Shown piece by piece: positions 23,561 to 36,686 of a stretch of DNA of 64,000 bases (position 1 is its first letter; each line of letters begins with the position of its first letter). The notes under the pieces are model-generated. The model saw only the letters and a program-made list of their open reading frames with translations, ran no database searches and was not told the DNA's origin. The position numbers were made by a program, and so were the translations under genes. Where the stretch lies: assembly GCA_035578155.1 (NCBI GenBank), contig JAPWDM010000012.1:11848501-11912500 (forward strand), in the 5' to 3' direction. Source of the DNA: Brachynemurus nebulosus. Its lineage: Eukaryota > Arthropoda > Insecta > Neuroptera > Myrmeleontidae.

Positions 23561-24583
23561 TCAAATGTTATCGAGTGCCTGTGAAACATTATTAGTGTAT
23601 GGCGGATTTTTATCCGTATTTAAACATACACCAATATTCATATGTTCACTCAATGTTCAGCTTTGGCTGATACTTGAACACTCGATGTACTTTGGCAAAT
23701 GGCCATTTGCCCAATATTTGCCGTAATTCATATACCGTAATAAACAAAAAAGTTTTAGTTTTTACAGATAAAAATTCGGTGGACCGTTTACTATAGTAGC
23801 ACCGTCAAACGCAACACTTAATCCATTTTTGAACCCAATCAAGTTCAATAAAATCCATAACTATTAATCACCACAATGATTAGTTTTGAACGAATACCGA
23901 TCAATATTAAAATTATTACTTATGTACCTATATGTTGAAAAAAATTTTTAACATAAATGTTGTTATAATGTGCCTTATGAGATAAATAATGTGAGGTTCC
24001 CCCTGATGTGTGCGCACCGCAAGTAAGAATATCAGGGACATGCAACAAACTTTGTTTGATTTCATACTGCGGCAAAAAACCTTTTGCAAAGGATCGCATG
24101 CAAACATTTCATTAAAATCGGCATAAATTTTATTGAATAGTGTCTTATTTTAAGCCTACACAAATATTTAAATACGTTCTGAAAAAAATTTCGAATAGGG
24201 AATTATGTTTTAAAAATCTGGCAAGTGCCAGTTGTACTTGCGCGAACAGTGTTCCGTACATAATCAGTTGTTTTTATGGATGTGATGTAATGCAGCGTAT
24301 GAGGGTAGTCAAAGTATTTTTTCTGTAACGACTAAATTTTATTCTAGAAGCAAACTATAATTCTCGAATTCAAAACGATTGTTTCTTTATCTTAGCTTAT
24401 GTATACTTACCAGAAAGAAACAAAGATATTACAAAAAATTACTTAAATATTACTGTTAATTTCTGCCAAAATGACGGTATCGAGGAATTATATGCACTTT
24501 GATTTATGTCGATATCTCAAATACTTTTTAAGATACTTGAGGAACCATGTCAAAAAACGTACTTTCGAGAAAAGAGCATTTAA

Positions 24584-25422
24584 GGGGGACAACTAGTGTG
24601 ACCGCCTTAAAAAAAGGTGATTTTTGGGAAGTTTTTTACAGAAAACTACTGTATGGAATGTTTTAATATTTTAAGGATATATTTGTTGATATATAATAAA
24701 TTCATGATAAAATTTTTGGACCAAAAAATTGAAAATTCAGGGAGTTATTCGCGATCTCTCAAGGCTTCAAAAAAAAGTTCCCCCACTGCTGTAGTGATAG
24801 CGACCTTCAAAGTGCCTGAAATCAAAAAAACCAAAAAGTCTATTAAATTAGAAGGTATTGCCCGTACCGTGAATCTCAATCGAAGAAAAAAAAGTTGAAA
24901 TTTAACAAAGTGGCGGAGTTTTTAAAAAAAGTTTCAAAATTTACGCGAAAATTTGATGATTTTTGGCCTGCAAAAATTACATTTATTATTCGATTGAAAA
25001 ACTGGAGGTTCATGGTACGAAGAAATGCAGTTATAACTGCACCAAATTTGACAAATGTAGTTTTTCTATATTTTAGCTTTTAGTTTTAATCACTGAGAAT
25101 TTTTACTAAAATTATTTACGATGTACTCACTATAACGGTCATAGTAAAACTAGATGAGTCGTTTAAATGTGCCATGGTCTAGCTTCTCCCCAACATGTTA
25201 CAGGCAGTCACGTCCAGAAACTCCCGAACAATCAAATATATTTCTCAGTACCTCAAAGTTAACAATAAAAATCAGAATCCGCTCTTCGGATGGCTGTAAC
25301 TCAAAAACTATTTGAGATATGCACTTCAAATTTTAATATATTATTTTTAAAGGTATAGACTATCAAAACGTGTAAAAGAAAATTTTTACGATTTTTCGAA
25401 AACGTCACACTAGTGGTCCCCC
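24584..25422. mobile_element. TTAA-flanked TIR element, 'GGGGGACMACTAGTGTGAC' family, copy 1
   Basis: TTAA (24580-24583) GGGGGACAACTAGTGTGAC ... GTCACACTAGTGGTCCCCC TTAA (25423-25426). It is homologous throughout to 32066-32954 (TTCATGATAAAATTTTTGGA, AGTTCCCCCACTGCTG, TAGATGAGTCGTTTAAATGT). The TIR is about 19 bases. Two ~60-90 codon open frames inside are not conserved in the other copy. Confidence 0.85.
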
Positions 25423-25683
25423 TTAAAGTTTTTTATTTAAATTGAATTATATTGTAAAGTGCGTGCACTAAGATGTCCATAACTTTTTGATTTTTCATTT
25501 TTTTTAAATAAAATTTTAGGAGAATATTTCAAACACCTTAAGGAACATAATTATGAAGAAGAATAGAAATCGATTCTTTTTTTTTAGCGAATCTCCCCTT
25601 ACAAACAACGCAGAGGATTTTATATCAACATAATTCTACTTTTAAACTTCAACAACTAACCCTAGTTTTTCGCTTTGTTCCAG

Positions 25684-25947
25684 AATTAGATGACGGTGCC
25701 GACCTGCCAATACCCGCCGTACCAAATAGTGATTCACAACAGGCGTTAAATTATTCAACAATTGCCTCGGCGGTGGCCGCGTCGGCGACTGGTGGTGGCA
25801 GTGCAACGCCCAGTGGCGGCGGTGCAATTGGTCCACAGGATCCAAGTATCTCGTCAACGGAGACCCTCCTACGAAATATACAAGGATTATTAAAAGTTGC
25901 CGCGGACAATGCCCGACAACAGGAACGTCAAATCAATTACGAAAAAG
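25684..25947 (+). CDS. dac: dachshund exon C (264 nt, start of C-terminal DACH box)
   Basis: Acceptor TTTGTTCCAG, donor GTACAA (25948, weaker than the other donors). The first two bases complete a Glu codon begun in exon B, then 87 codons and one trailing base (phase 1). Residues 1-27 are an unremarkable linker (ELDDGADLPIPAVPNSDSQQ...). Residues 28-50 are an Ala/Gly/Ser-rich stretch. Residues 60-88 (ETLLRNIQGLLKVAADNARQ, then QERQINYEK) are the hallmark opening of the conserved C-terminal DACH box. That box is a coiled coil used for dimerisation and for binding partners such as Eyes absent. Vertebrate DACH1 has nearly the same run, so the family call is firm. The remainder of the coiled coil should be in the next exon, which I did not find before 64000. 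The frame stays open past the donor to a stop at 26022-26024. Reading through would truncate the coiled coil after about 29 residues. Confidence 0.96.
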
Positions 25948-26165
25948 GTACAAACAGTAACCTTATATATTTATTATCGTTAGCGCAATACTATATGTAT
26001 TTGGCTGCGACCCATAGTCGCTAAAAATGGATAAAACAATTGACAGTCAAAAAAACAAAAAAAATGTGTGTGTTCTTTTGTTTTTTTACAAATGTACAAA
26101 TTTTACACATTTTTTTATTGTAGAGAAATTTTTGTTTTTAGTAAAACTCGTATTTCTACTGTTAA

Positions 26166-27017
26166 GGGGGGAGTTCAAATAAAAAAGCAACTTTTTTATT
26201 TATGATTATTTTGCTTCTTGAAATTTTTTTCAAATTAGGCAGGGTTTCAAATAGAAAATTTTGTTTTTGAAACATTCATTACTCTTCCCTGTGAGGGGAG
26301 GAGACCCTTTTTCACAAGTTTTTAAGCGTTTACAAGGAACGCCATATCTCAAAAAGTAATGGATATTTTTTAAATATTTTTCCATTATTTTATTCCTAAA
26401 GGACCTGTCCATAAAGCTGAGTATGAGTTTCAGGTAATTTTAAAAATTAACTATGAAATTGTAATCCCAAACTTCTAAAAATTATAAAACCCAATTATTT
26501 ATTAAAAAAAAAATGTTTAAAAATAGTTACAATTGTTCAAATAGAAAACGCATACTCCACTTTATGCGCAATATGTTTATGAAAAAAATAAAAAAAAATT
26601 AAGTCTCTATCTTTTCTAGAACTTGAGGTATGATTTTCCTTGTCGAGAAAAACACATATTTCGGGAAACGGTAAAAAACAAAAATAATAACAAAATAAGC
26701 GGTTTACTCACTGTTTATTAAAACTCTCCAGCCTCATACATTGTCCCCTTTCGTTCCTTTTTCGTGCATACTATAACTCATGTACACACCAAAACTAAAT
26801 AATCAAATCGCGAGGGGGGGGGCGAGCGTTGTCTGCAAAGAAACAGCAACTTGGCTGTGCAGCGGCTCACAAATAAATATTTTCTACTTGAAAAAAAATT
26901 TTTTGGCCATGTCTTATATATCACTGTGTTTGTAAAGAACCACAGAACAAAATAAAAACAAAAAACGAGATTTGAAAAAAATTAGTTTATTAGCCGTTTC
27001 TGGCGTGAACTCTCCCC
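26166..27017. mobile_element. TTAA-flanked TIR element, 'GGGGGGAGTTCA' family
   Basis: TTAA (26162-26165) GGGGGGAGTTCA ... TGAACTCTCCCC TTAA (27018-27021). The TIR is short (about 12 bases). It is a single copy in the window. The interior is AT-rich with one notable G run near 26813. No coding. Confidence 0.7.
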
Positions 27018-30000
27018 TTAAAACAATTGTGAAAAATTATTAAATCATTGGCGACAAAACAATTTTCTACCTCTCTATTTTAGAAAACAAATCAAATCAT
27101 TTGACTGATTGCGCAACAAAAAGAAACAAAAATATATTGCTTGCTTTCTCTTGAAGACTTTAAGTTTGATAATTTTTCAAATACCTAGTTCAATGTGTAG
27201 TAAGAATATTTGATTATTCAGAGAGAGAATATCTGCTAAACACCATAAATTAAATACTACTACATACAGTTTGTAAATAGTTAGGTTAGGTATTTTATTT
27301 ATAGTTGTGAAAATATTTTACAAAATAAAAAACAATTATTATTGAACTGATTGAGAACGTATTAGTAAAAAAAAATTACGATAGCTAAATTATCGCAAAA
27401 TGGATTTGATATAGAAAATCAATTAAAAAAAAAAATACTTCCAAAAATATTTTAAATAACGTACGTTAACTTTGTACATAGCAGAATAACGTAATTTAAT
27501 TTTATAATAAGTCAAAATTTTCAAAGAAAATCAACGATTCAGACTGAAAATTGTACTCTTACTTAAACAAACAATGTAACTTTGAAATATTTTCCATAAT
27601 TTTCTAAACTTATATTAATTTTTCGTACAGTTTTCATTATGAATTCAATGCATAAAAGACCACATCAAAAAAAAAAAATTCACTTTTGATATGGTTTCTA
27701 TAGTTATTTTGGAATACGTAAAAGAAATGCTTGTAACAAATTTTCAAAAAAAAAAAAAAAAATAGTTTTCGTATTTTCATTATCCGGTGACCGTATTAAA
27801 GTAAAATCAGTGGTGGAATTTTTTTATTTTTTCAATAAAAACAATGCACCAGTTACATTTTCAACAAACTCCGCCACTGTACAGGTGAGTATTTAAAACA
27901 AAAGATATTATCTACATTTTGATATGTTTTGAGGTGATATTTTTTGTTTAGCTCGTGCAAAAACTTCCGGAAAATGTTATAGTCGAATTGATTTATTGAG
28001 TTATAGCGAAATAAAAATTGTGCCATTTGCACTGCAAAAATTTTCGTCTTTAATTTTTTCGTAGTGTTAAATTATTTAAAAAAGTTTTTCAAAAAAAGAA
28101 AATATTTATAGAAATTTAAAAAAAAATTCATTGTAAATATCTTTCAAAGAAAACAAAATAAACAAAAAAAAAAAAAAAAACTGAATTCAAATTTTTCTTT
28201 TGGATAAATCAGTGACGGCTTCCAAAATTTAAATTCAACGGAGGCATTAATTTTATTTTGTAAATACCTTTTTATACATTTGAATTCAGTTTTAATTCTG
28301 TACATAGGATTCGAAATTATTTAAAGTTTTTAATAATATTTAAACGTCAGTAAAAAGAAAATCAGAATTTTTGAGGACAATTTGATAGATTTGTATTTTA
28401 AAAGAAACTGAATGAAAACTTTATAATTCTGTGTCGTATTTTAAACAAAAAATAATTTAAACAAACTGAAATTAAGTGATTAATTTTAATGCTGATTGTG
28501 TGATGTATATGTTATATTAATAATCAAAATTTAAAAAAAAAAATAAAATTCAATTCAAATTAAAAAATAAATTTGGCTTTTTTATTTCTAAAAATCCTTT
28601 CACTCAATTTTTATTTTTTAGTTTTTCACTTTCGTTTTTCAGCAGTTTTTCTTTTGTTTCACATCAAAACATAATATTGAGTTTTACATGGCCACTCTGT
28701 ATTATCAGTTTTTCACTTATCTTCATCTGTTTCTTTAATTCCTGTTTCCATTTAAGGAACGATTCGCGACTGGTCAACATTACTGGGCATGTAAAATCAC
28801 ATACAAAAAGATATTTTTTCGTTTTTAATCTTAATTGGCAAAAGTATTAAGATGTTTACGTTACTCTATAATAGATTACAACTTAATACAATTTCGCAAC
28901 ACGATCTGTATTTAGTGAGTGTTTATAAAGTTTCTTTACACTTCAAAAAGAAATTCTTGAAAATATTAAAGCCAATTTTGAGTTTAGTGTTGAGATAGGT
29001 GAATCACCTCTTGGCAGTGTTGAAAAACAATTAGGGACATCTAAATTATCCCCGTAATGTCTTTCATTCTTTTACGGCAAATATGTCAAGTTTTTTATCG
29101 AGCTATTCGAATGGACCAATAGTAATTAAATCGTGAAACCACAAAGGAATACATAGATTTTAATAAATGAGGCGTCATTAGATTTGTCTTAAACGCGAGA
29201 GTGACTATAGCGGTAATATCGTAAAAACACGTAAATAAAAAGATCAATTAGTGTAGAAAGCGAACTAAAAAGCTGGAAACTCTGGAACCTCGAGGGTTGA
29301 AAAATGCTGTGAAATCTATAAAATTCACGCAGTGTTAAATAATAGCACCCAGTCGGCGGCATCAGATATTTCTGTGCAACTTGTTATTACATTTTTTTGC
29401 CATTTCATCTTGCTTCCATCTTTTTAGTTCGGTTTTTATATAGTCGGATATTTTTGACATTTTTTGAAAATTTACCTTTTTATTAGTAAAGAAACTTTGT
29501 AAACACACAATATAAATGGTGGGTAAGTGACTTATTTTCAAATCGTGATTCCTTATTTACGTTTTTTTGTCCGTGTTTTGTGTATCTTATTTGTTTTTTC
29601 ATTTTTATTTTTTTATTTTATGTTTTATTTACTGTGGTTTGGTTAGACTTGGTTTTGTTATTAGTAACTATACTAAACTTGGTACTGTAAGTTGTAGAAT
29701 ACGGTAAAACAATAGCATCAGTAAATTGAGATATCATCTTTAGAAAAAAAAAAATATTGAAATTCCACAACTGATCTTAAATTTTGATCACCGGTATTGA
29801 TAAAAAGTAAAGACCATTATTACAAGTTTGTAAATAAATGCACAATAAATTTTGAAAAAAATAAAAATTCGAAAACTATTTTCAAAAAAATAATTATTTT
29901 TAAAATGTTTTTAAAATGTATGGTTCAATAAATGTGATTTTTCTGAATATTAGTTTCGAATTATGTCAATTATTCTTCAGAAAAATCATAAATATGTATA

Positions 30001-30056
30001 CTTTTTTAAACAAGCATTTCTGGTTATTTGATAGTATGCATATTATTGAATTTTAA

Positions 30057-30742
30057 GGATGTTTGGGAGGTACAATCGGAGATAAAAGTACATGAAATTA
30101 GAAATTCGTGAATAATTGCGTTGTATAACAAACTATGAGGTAAATAAATAGTTATCTTTGTTAAATAATAGCTATCACTACAACTGATTGTACAATACAT
30201 CAAACTATAGATCTCAGCTGACTACAAGAGCTGAGTACATTCTGAGGATTTTTCGGAGGAATTTCAAAATGCTACGAGACGATTGAAAATTTAGTAGAAT
30301 GTTCCTCATTAAATACTAAGGCGCTTGTGAAGATTTCAAACCGATTCACTAAGCCGTTAAAAAGTTTTTTAATCTGTTCTGTTTTCGAATTTCCATAAGA
30401 GTAGGCATGTGTAAAATTAGTTTTTTTTTGTTAACTTTATAACGGTCTAGTGAATGGGTTTGAAATTTTCACAAGGGCCTTAGTATTTAATGAGGAACAC
30501 TCTACTAAATTTTCAATCGTCTCGTAGCATTTTGAAATTCCTCCGAAAAATCCTCAGAATGTACTCAGCTCTTGTAGTCAGCTGAGAGCTATAGTTTGAT
30601 GTATTGTACAATCAGTTGTAGTGATAGCTATTATTTAACAAGGATAACTATTTATTTACCTCATAGTTTGTTATACAACGCAATTATTCACGAATTTCTA
30701 ATTTCATGTACTTTTATCTCCGATTGTACCTCCCAAACATCC
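30057..30742. mobile_element. TTAA-flanked foldback, arms ~310 bp, ~97% identical
   Basis: TTAA (30053-30056) GGATGTTTGGGAGGTACAAT ... ATTGTACCTCCCAAACATCC TTAA (30743-30746). The left arm (to about 30365) and right arm (from about 30432) are reverse complements. I counted roughly eight differences in ~300 bases. The loop is about 60 bases and T-rich. No coding capacity. Transcribed as part of dac it would fold into a long hairpin. Confidence 0.88.
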
Positions 30743-31180
30743 TTAACGTCTATATTTCCGGTGTAAGTTAAGAAAAAATGTTGGAAAGGTAAGTTAGTTA
30801 TTAGTTATATTATAATCAATGTGTCACACACTAACTGGTGTTTTAATCTAACACCAGATGGCCATACTAGCAGGCTCGATTTCTATGGTAAAAAACAAAT
30901 TGGTGTGTCTAAAACTTTGACAAATTCAATTTTTACAAAATTGCTCAAAACTAAAGGCAAACATGAAACCATTTCCAAAATATTCGCCGGTATAAAAGTG
31001 AACTAACAGAAATACCGGTTTAATGTTGGCGATTTATCAAGCATCGGATAAAGATACTTGGGTCAGTAAGAGTTTTTTAAAAGCTATCAAAAGACCGTTT
31101 AATATAGGTTTATAACTGTTATCGCATTCCCTTACAATTTTTTCTAAGTTTACTGAATTTCCTAAAAAGGTATACATATA

Positions 31181-31396
31181 CACGGAGAGAAAATTCCTAT
31201 AAAAATTACTGTGCTCATACTACAATCGACGTGTAACAGGCGAACATATCCAATTTTTGTACGGTAAAATTATAAAAATTACAATAATATAACTATAATT
31301 TTTATAATTTTACCGTACAAAAATTGGATATGTTCGCCTGTTACATGTCGATTGTAGTATGAGCACAGTAATTTTTATAGGAATTTTCTCTCCGTG
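31181..31396. mobile_element. TA-flanked hairpin MITE, 'CACGGAGAGAAAA' family, copy 1
   Basis: TA (31179-31180) CACGGAGAGAAAATTCCTAT ... ATAGGAATTTTCTCTCCGTG TA (31397-31398). The arms are about 101 bases with a single mismatch seen (GACGTG against GACATG) and a loop near 14 bases. It is a nearly perfect hairpin and so recent. Confidence 0.9.
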
Positions 31397-32065
31397 TAGG
31401 AAGGCCAAAAATAAAATTATTTTCTTCTTAGATTTTAATTTAACGAATTTGGCATGCTAGAATTTAAACAAAAAACAAATATTCGCACGTTAGTGATACT
31501 TTAATTTGGCCATACATTTTAAAATCATTACTATTACTATTCCCAAATTTTGAAAAAATTGAAAAAGGTAAGTACAATTTAAAATTTATGTCGCCACTAC
31601 TTCCCTAGCATATCTTTTCATACCATCACTGATAATACTGGTTCATTAAAAAGAATAAATATTAAAATATACCGTAAAATGATATCAATTGGGATAAACG
31701 GAATAAAGTTATTCATGAACTGACATTTTACGTCATTTAATGAAATGACGAACATGATGAAATGTTAAAATATTAATTTATATTAACACTTTGGCAGTCA
31801 TTGACGTCATAGCACGTCACGTGAAACCTTACTAACACACATAAAACAGTCAAAAGAATGTATCAGTTGAATGTTTCGTCATTATAGGTTATGACCGCCA
31901 AAGTGCTAACGTCTTCAGACAGATTAAACTACAATTAATTTGGATGTTCTTATGAATAAATTGTTGTTTAATTGAATTTTTAGTTATTTTGGAATTTTGA
32001 AGCATATGTGAAAAAAAACTGGTTTTTATGTGTTTTTATTGAAAATCATGAGGACTAGCAATTAA

Positions 32066-32954
32066 GGGGAACCACTAGTGTGACCGCCTGAAAAAAGGTG
32101 ATTTTTGGGAATTTTTTTAAAGAAAACTTTTGTATGGAATGTTTTAATATTTTAAGGATATATTCGCTGATATGTAATAAATTCATGATAAAATTTTTGG
32201 ACCAAAAAACTGAAAATTCAGTGAGTTATTCGTGATCTCCCACGGCTCTAAAAAAAAAGTTCCCCCACTGCTGCAGTGATAGCGACCTTCACAGTGCCTG
32301 AAATCAAAAAAACCAAAAAGTCTATTAAACTAGAAGGTATTGTACGTGCCATGAACCTCAATCGGAAAAAAAAAATTTGGAAATTAATAAAATGGTGGAA
32401 TTTTTAAAAAAAAGTTTCAAATTTTGCGCGAAAATTTGATGATTTTTGACTTGCAAAAATTACATTTTTTATTCGATCGGAAAACTGGAGGTTGGTGGCA
32501 CGAAGAAACATATATAAAAGAAGCTGCAATAAGAATTAAATCGATCGGATGATTTGTTTTCGAGTTATAACTGCAGTAAATTTGAAAAATGTAGTTTTTC
32601 TTTACCTTACCTTTTAGTTTTAATCATTGAGAATTTTTACTAAAATAATTTACGATGTACTCACTATAACGGTCATAGAAAAACTAGATGAGTCGTTTAA
32701 ATGTGCCAGGGTCTAGCTGCTCCACAACATATGACTGGCAGCCACGTCCAGAAACTCCCGAACTGTCAACCTTCATACATTGCTCAATACTTTAATGTTA
32801 ACAATGAAAATCAGAATCCGCTCTTCAGATGGCTATAACTCAAAAACTATTTGAGATATGTTCTTGAAATTGTAGTATGTTATTTTTAAAGGTACCTATA
32901 GACTATCGAAACATGTAAAATCGAAACATCAAAATGTGACACTAGTAGTCCTCC
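32066..32954. mobile_element. TTAA-flanked TIR element, 'GGGGGACMACTAGTGTGAC' family, copy 2
   Basis: TTAA (32062-32065) GGGGAACCACTAGTGTGACC ... GTGACACTAGTAGTCCTCC TTAA (32955-32958). It is collinear with 24584-25422, with scattered substitutions and a ~60-bp segment near 32500-32570 absent from copy 1. Confidence 0.85.
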
Positions 32955-33964
32955 TTAAGATGAAGTTGGAGTCTAATAGGGACCACAAAGGGGTGAGTAG
33001 AGACAGTGTATGGGAAAATAAGGACAATATGTCAACTATAGAGAGGGCAAATGGGAGATGTCTGTTAAAATAATCAGAACTTTTTAAAAAAAATTTCTGT
33101 TATAGTATTGAAGTAATAATTATAAGGAACAATTTTAAAAAAAAAATTTAACAAAGAAACAAAGAAATGATAGAAAATTCGAAATTGTTGCAATTGATTC
33201 AATTTTACGGCATTAAAATATAATTTATTTTCAACGGGAACAACAAATACCAACTTAAAGATTAAGTACTACTTACTGGTGGGTGACATAAATCTAAAAA
33301 TAATCGAAAAAGAACGATTCAATGAAAAAAATGGTCAAGTTGATTGTAATCGTTGATCGTGATTGTTAACAGGAGTTAAATACTTGAGTCGTGTGTGGTA
33401 AGTATTAAGTACCCAAGTTAATACCTCAGTACAGACAGTATTTATACACCCAAGAATCACAATATTAAAGTTCAATACTTACCTAATATATAAATAACAC
33501 TACCAAATTATTGAGATTGGTTTACTGCTCTCGTATGGTCGTTCTGACCGCAGTAGCCACAGTAGCCTCTTAATCTTTATAAAACATCGATTATATAAGA
33601 TAACTGAACTGCGCTAATTCGAACTACGTATTTGCGGATTCATTATTATATTAACTTGCATTGAATGTGAGTTTAAACTGTGTCAATTAAAAGTTTTTTT
33701 CTAATATTCAAATTTGAAATTTATTTTTGATTTTAATCTTTTAATTATTTGATCATATTTATATAGGAATCGTTTTTCAAAAAAGAAATCCGTGAGAATT
33801 AATTTTTAGAATTACCATTTGTTTCACTATTAAAATTGTAGTCGACGTTTAAAAAATTGTCCCCTTGAATCAAATTTTAAAAAATTTTTTGTTTGATTAG
33901 CGTGTACCTGGGCATAATTACGTTACAATGCCAGAAACACAAAGAAAGAAAGTGTTTTAATTTG

Positions 33965-34175
33965 GTTGTTGGAGCGTTGCGCGGTTATTGCACGCCACCT
34001 ATTGTGAAATGATTGTACTAATTTAGAAACCTGCGCAGACGTCCGTATAACGGTTCCATAAAGTTTCATCTCAATAAAGTGTATGAAATAATTGAAATAT
34101 ACATATTTGTTGAAACGATTCGCGCGTCACCTATTGTAAAATGATTGCACTAATTTAGAAACCTTTACGAATGTG
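33965..34175. repeat. Short direct duplication
   Basis: CACCTATTGTGAAATGATTG, then TACTAATTTAGAAACC (near 33997-34033), recurs as CACCTATTGTAAAATGATTG, then CACTAATTTAGAAACC (near 34128-34163). Flanking GCGCG words also repeat. Origin unknown. Confidence 0.6.
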
Positions 34176-34642
34176 CACACAATTTACTTTGATGACGTCA
34201 TTCTGTGTACAAGGTTCCATACGTTCTAGATGGGTACATATTTTATCTTATACTGCTAATTTGATTCTGATATCAAAATGACTATTATCTTATTTTGTGG
34301 TTTTCGAACTGCTGTTAAACATGAAATTCAAGAAAGGCGGAGGATACTGTCAGTGAGTGGACATGCTAGCTACTCCCCCCCCCTCCTACTGTTCTAATAA
34401 CTAAATAGCGAATTTTATATTGATATATTTTTGACAATTCAAAAAATAAATCTTATTTATTAAACTAAATACACAAATGGAACCGATACGACATGAAATA
34501 TACCTATTACAGTTTTAAGATTTTTGTACAATGAGTGAATATGATAAGAATGGGGATCTCTCTTTTAGGCTAGTAGCAACTCTTAAGAAACAGAAAGAGA
34601 TAAAGCACGCGTTTACATTAAAATAAGAATACTTACTATTAA

Positions 34643-35300
34643 GGTACCATCACAGTGTGATCGACCGAAAAATAGTCAATTTTCGTGATTTTTTTTGGAT
34701 GGATAGGATGGTGGAATGAGGATGAATTTTTTTTTACGATGAATACCATTATTTGACAGTACAAAAATATCTTTTTATTCATTTTTATTTATTTTTTATA
34801 ATAATTATATTTTTTTTTAAAAAGTGTCCTTAAAAAAGGGCGGACAATTGCGAAAAAACAGGTGCCTACAATTGCGAAAAAAATCGAATAAATTATCAAT
34901 CTGTATTTAAGCCGCTATGGAAGCTTTTTTTTTGAAATCTTGTAAGTTGACAATTTTGTACATTTTATTCAAACCTCCGCGGTTTTTTCAAATTTCGAAA
35001 AAAAAGCCTCCATAGGTACATAGAGGCTTACCTACAGATTGATAACCTATTTGATTTTTTTTACCAAATGAAAACTTCGGCCGCAATCGTAGGCACCAAT
35101 ATCCTCCTTTTTTAAAGACACTTTTTTCAAAAAATTATACTAATTATAAAAAATAAATAGAAATGAATGAAAAAAATATTTTGGTATCGTTAAAAAGTCG
35201 TATTAGTCGTAAAAAAATGCATCCCCATTCCCCCATCCTATCCATCCGAAAAAATCGCGAAAATTGACTATTTTTCGGCCGTTCACACTGTGATGGTATC
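34643..35300. mobile_element. TTAA-flanked foldback, 'GGTACCATCACAG' family, copy 2
   Basis: TTAA (34639-34642) GGTACCATCACAGTGTGA ... TCACACTGTGATGGTATC TTAA (35301-35304). The two arms are inverted over almost their whole ~285-base length (GAAAAATAGTCAATTTTCG, AAAGTGTC, GGTGCCTAC, TTATCAATCTGTA pair up). This copy therefore shows the intact hairpin form of the element interrupted at 4230-5670. Confidence 0.87.
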
Positions 35301-35497
35301 TTAAGTTAATAAAAAACGTTGGAAGATATTCGGATAAAATATGCACCTTAATGGAATTGAAATTAAGTCGTATTCATATCGGCTTCAATTTAGAGAAAAA
35401 AAAATTTGTGCGGTACTCCGAAAATCGTGATTTTTTCTATACAAACAAAAATTTTTAAAGTTAACGAGACGAATTAAAAAATATACGGTATCAGGGA

Positions 35498-35918
35498 TAA
35501 TGATGAGCAAAATTAGTCTTGGTCTTGCAGTCTTGTCTTGGTCTTGCATTTTTTGCAAGACCAAGAGCAAGACTATGTATACCAAGAGCAAGACCAAGAC
35601 CAAGACTATAAGTATGGCTGCAAGACCAATACCAAAACTCAAGTAAGCAAGACCAAGACAAAAGCAAGAAAAAGGCAAGACTCTTGCTAAACTATTTAAA
35701 TAGTTTGAAAGTATAATTAATACCGTAAACAGAGAAAATTCTGAGTTTAGAAGGAAAAAAATCGCTAATAAAAAAATGCAAGAAAGTGCAAGATTTTTAG
35801 CAATATCAAGACTGCATTTTGTAAGACCGAGACCAAGACCGAGACCCAAACTGCTCTAGCAAGACCAAAACCAAGATTCTTAATGCAAGAACAAGACCGA
35901 GACCAAGACTGCCAAGGG
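35498..35918. mobile_element. hAT-type element with CAAGAC/TCTTGG repeats, right TIR missing
   Basis: The left end TAATGATGAGCAAAATTAGT matches the complete copy at 45005. The interior is degenerate CAAGAC repeats in both orientations. A perfect 8-bp direct repeat ATCAGGGA flanks it (35490-35497, 35919-35926). The right copy of that repeat abuts GACTGCCAAGGG, and the ~33 terminal bases present at 45416-45448 are absent. Open frames rich in Leu/Gly/Val across it are artefacts of the hexamer repeat. Confidence 0.7.
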
Positions 35919-36686
35919 ATCAGGGAAATATCGATTTTCGTAGTGAAAATAGAATATCCTTCCCAAAGTTTGCTATTTTTATCGCACATTACTACAATGA
36001 TTTTCAATAAACCAATATACATATTTCGCAAATTTCTTATACATATTATACTGTTGTTATTTTAAAATTTATTTTTGAATTTAACGATTTATAATTTTGT
36101 TAGCCAAAACGTTTTTTTGACTTTTACTACATTCCTTCATCGATCGTCGATATATAAGTATCGGTGCATAATATACAACAATATAAATATAGATATATAC
36201 TATTATTATTTATTTGTGTTTGTTGGGGCAGAACCAATTATATCAATGATTTATAGATGGCAGTGGCGCATACTGACTTCTTACAAATAACAACAACAAA
36301 ACATTCGAATGAATCGTTCGAAACAAAACAATAATAACATTAAACAAAAATATATGATTAATAAAAATATTTAACAATATTTTATAAAGTTTATACAAAT
36401 GTTATATTATCCATATTTGAAATATGTACGTGCATGCCTCTATTATGTACCTACTACAATAATAATTTGATATTGTTGAGGGAACCATTCAAGACTGACA
36501 CGCGATTTTAAAGTGTAATATATTTCAGTAGTAACTGGAGCCCGAAATTTCCATTTTAATGGCCAAAACGATAAAATTTAAAAAGTTAATACGGTTAAAC
36601 ATTCGTCCCTCAAACGACTTGTCGGTAACACAGACCACACACATCATTATTAATGATATTTTAGTTATATTTCTAATTTTATCCTT

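Noticed and set aside
27808..27879. Tiny hAT-like pair CAGTGGTGGA...TCCGCCACTG
   Set aside because: The ends look like hAT TIRs, but the flanking 8-mers do not match and only ~70 bases lie between. It could be chance or a decayed remnant.
35385..35849. 154-codon minus-strand frame rich in Leu/Gly/Val
   Set aside because: Produced by the CAAGAC hexamer repeats of a hAT MITE. The sister copy at 45005 has similar chance frames.
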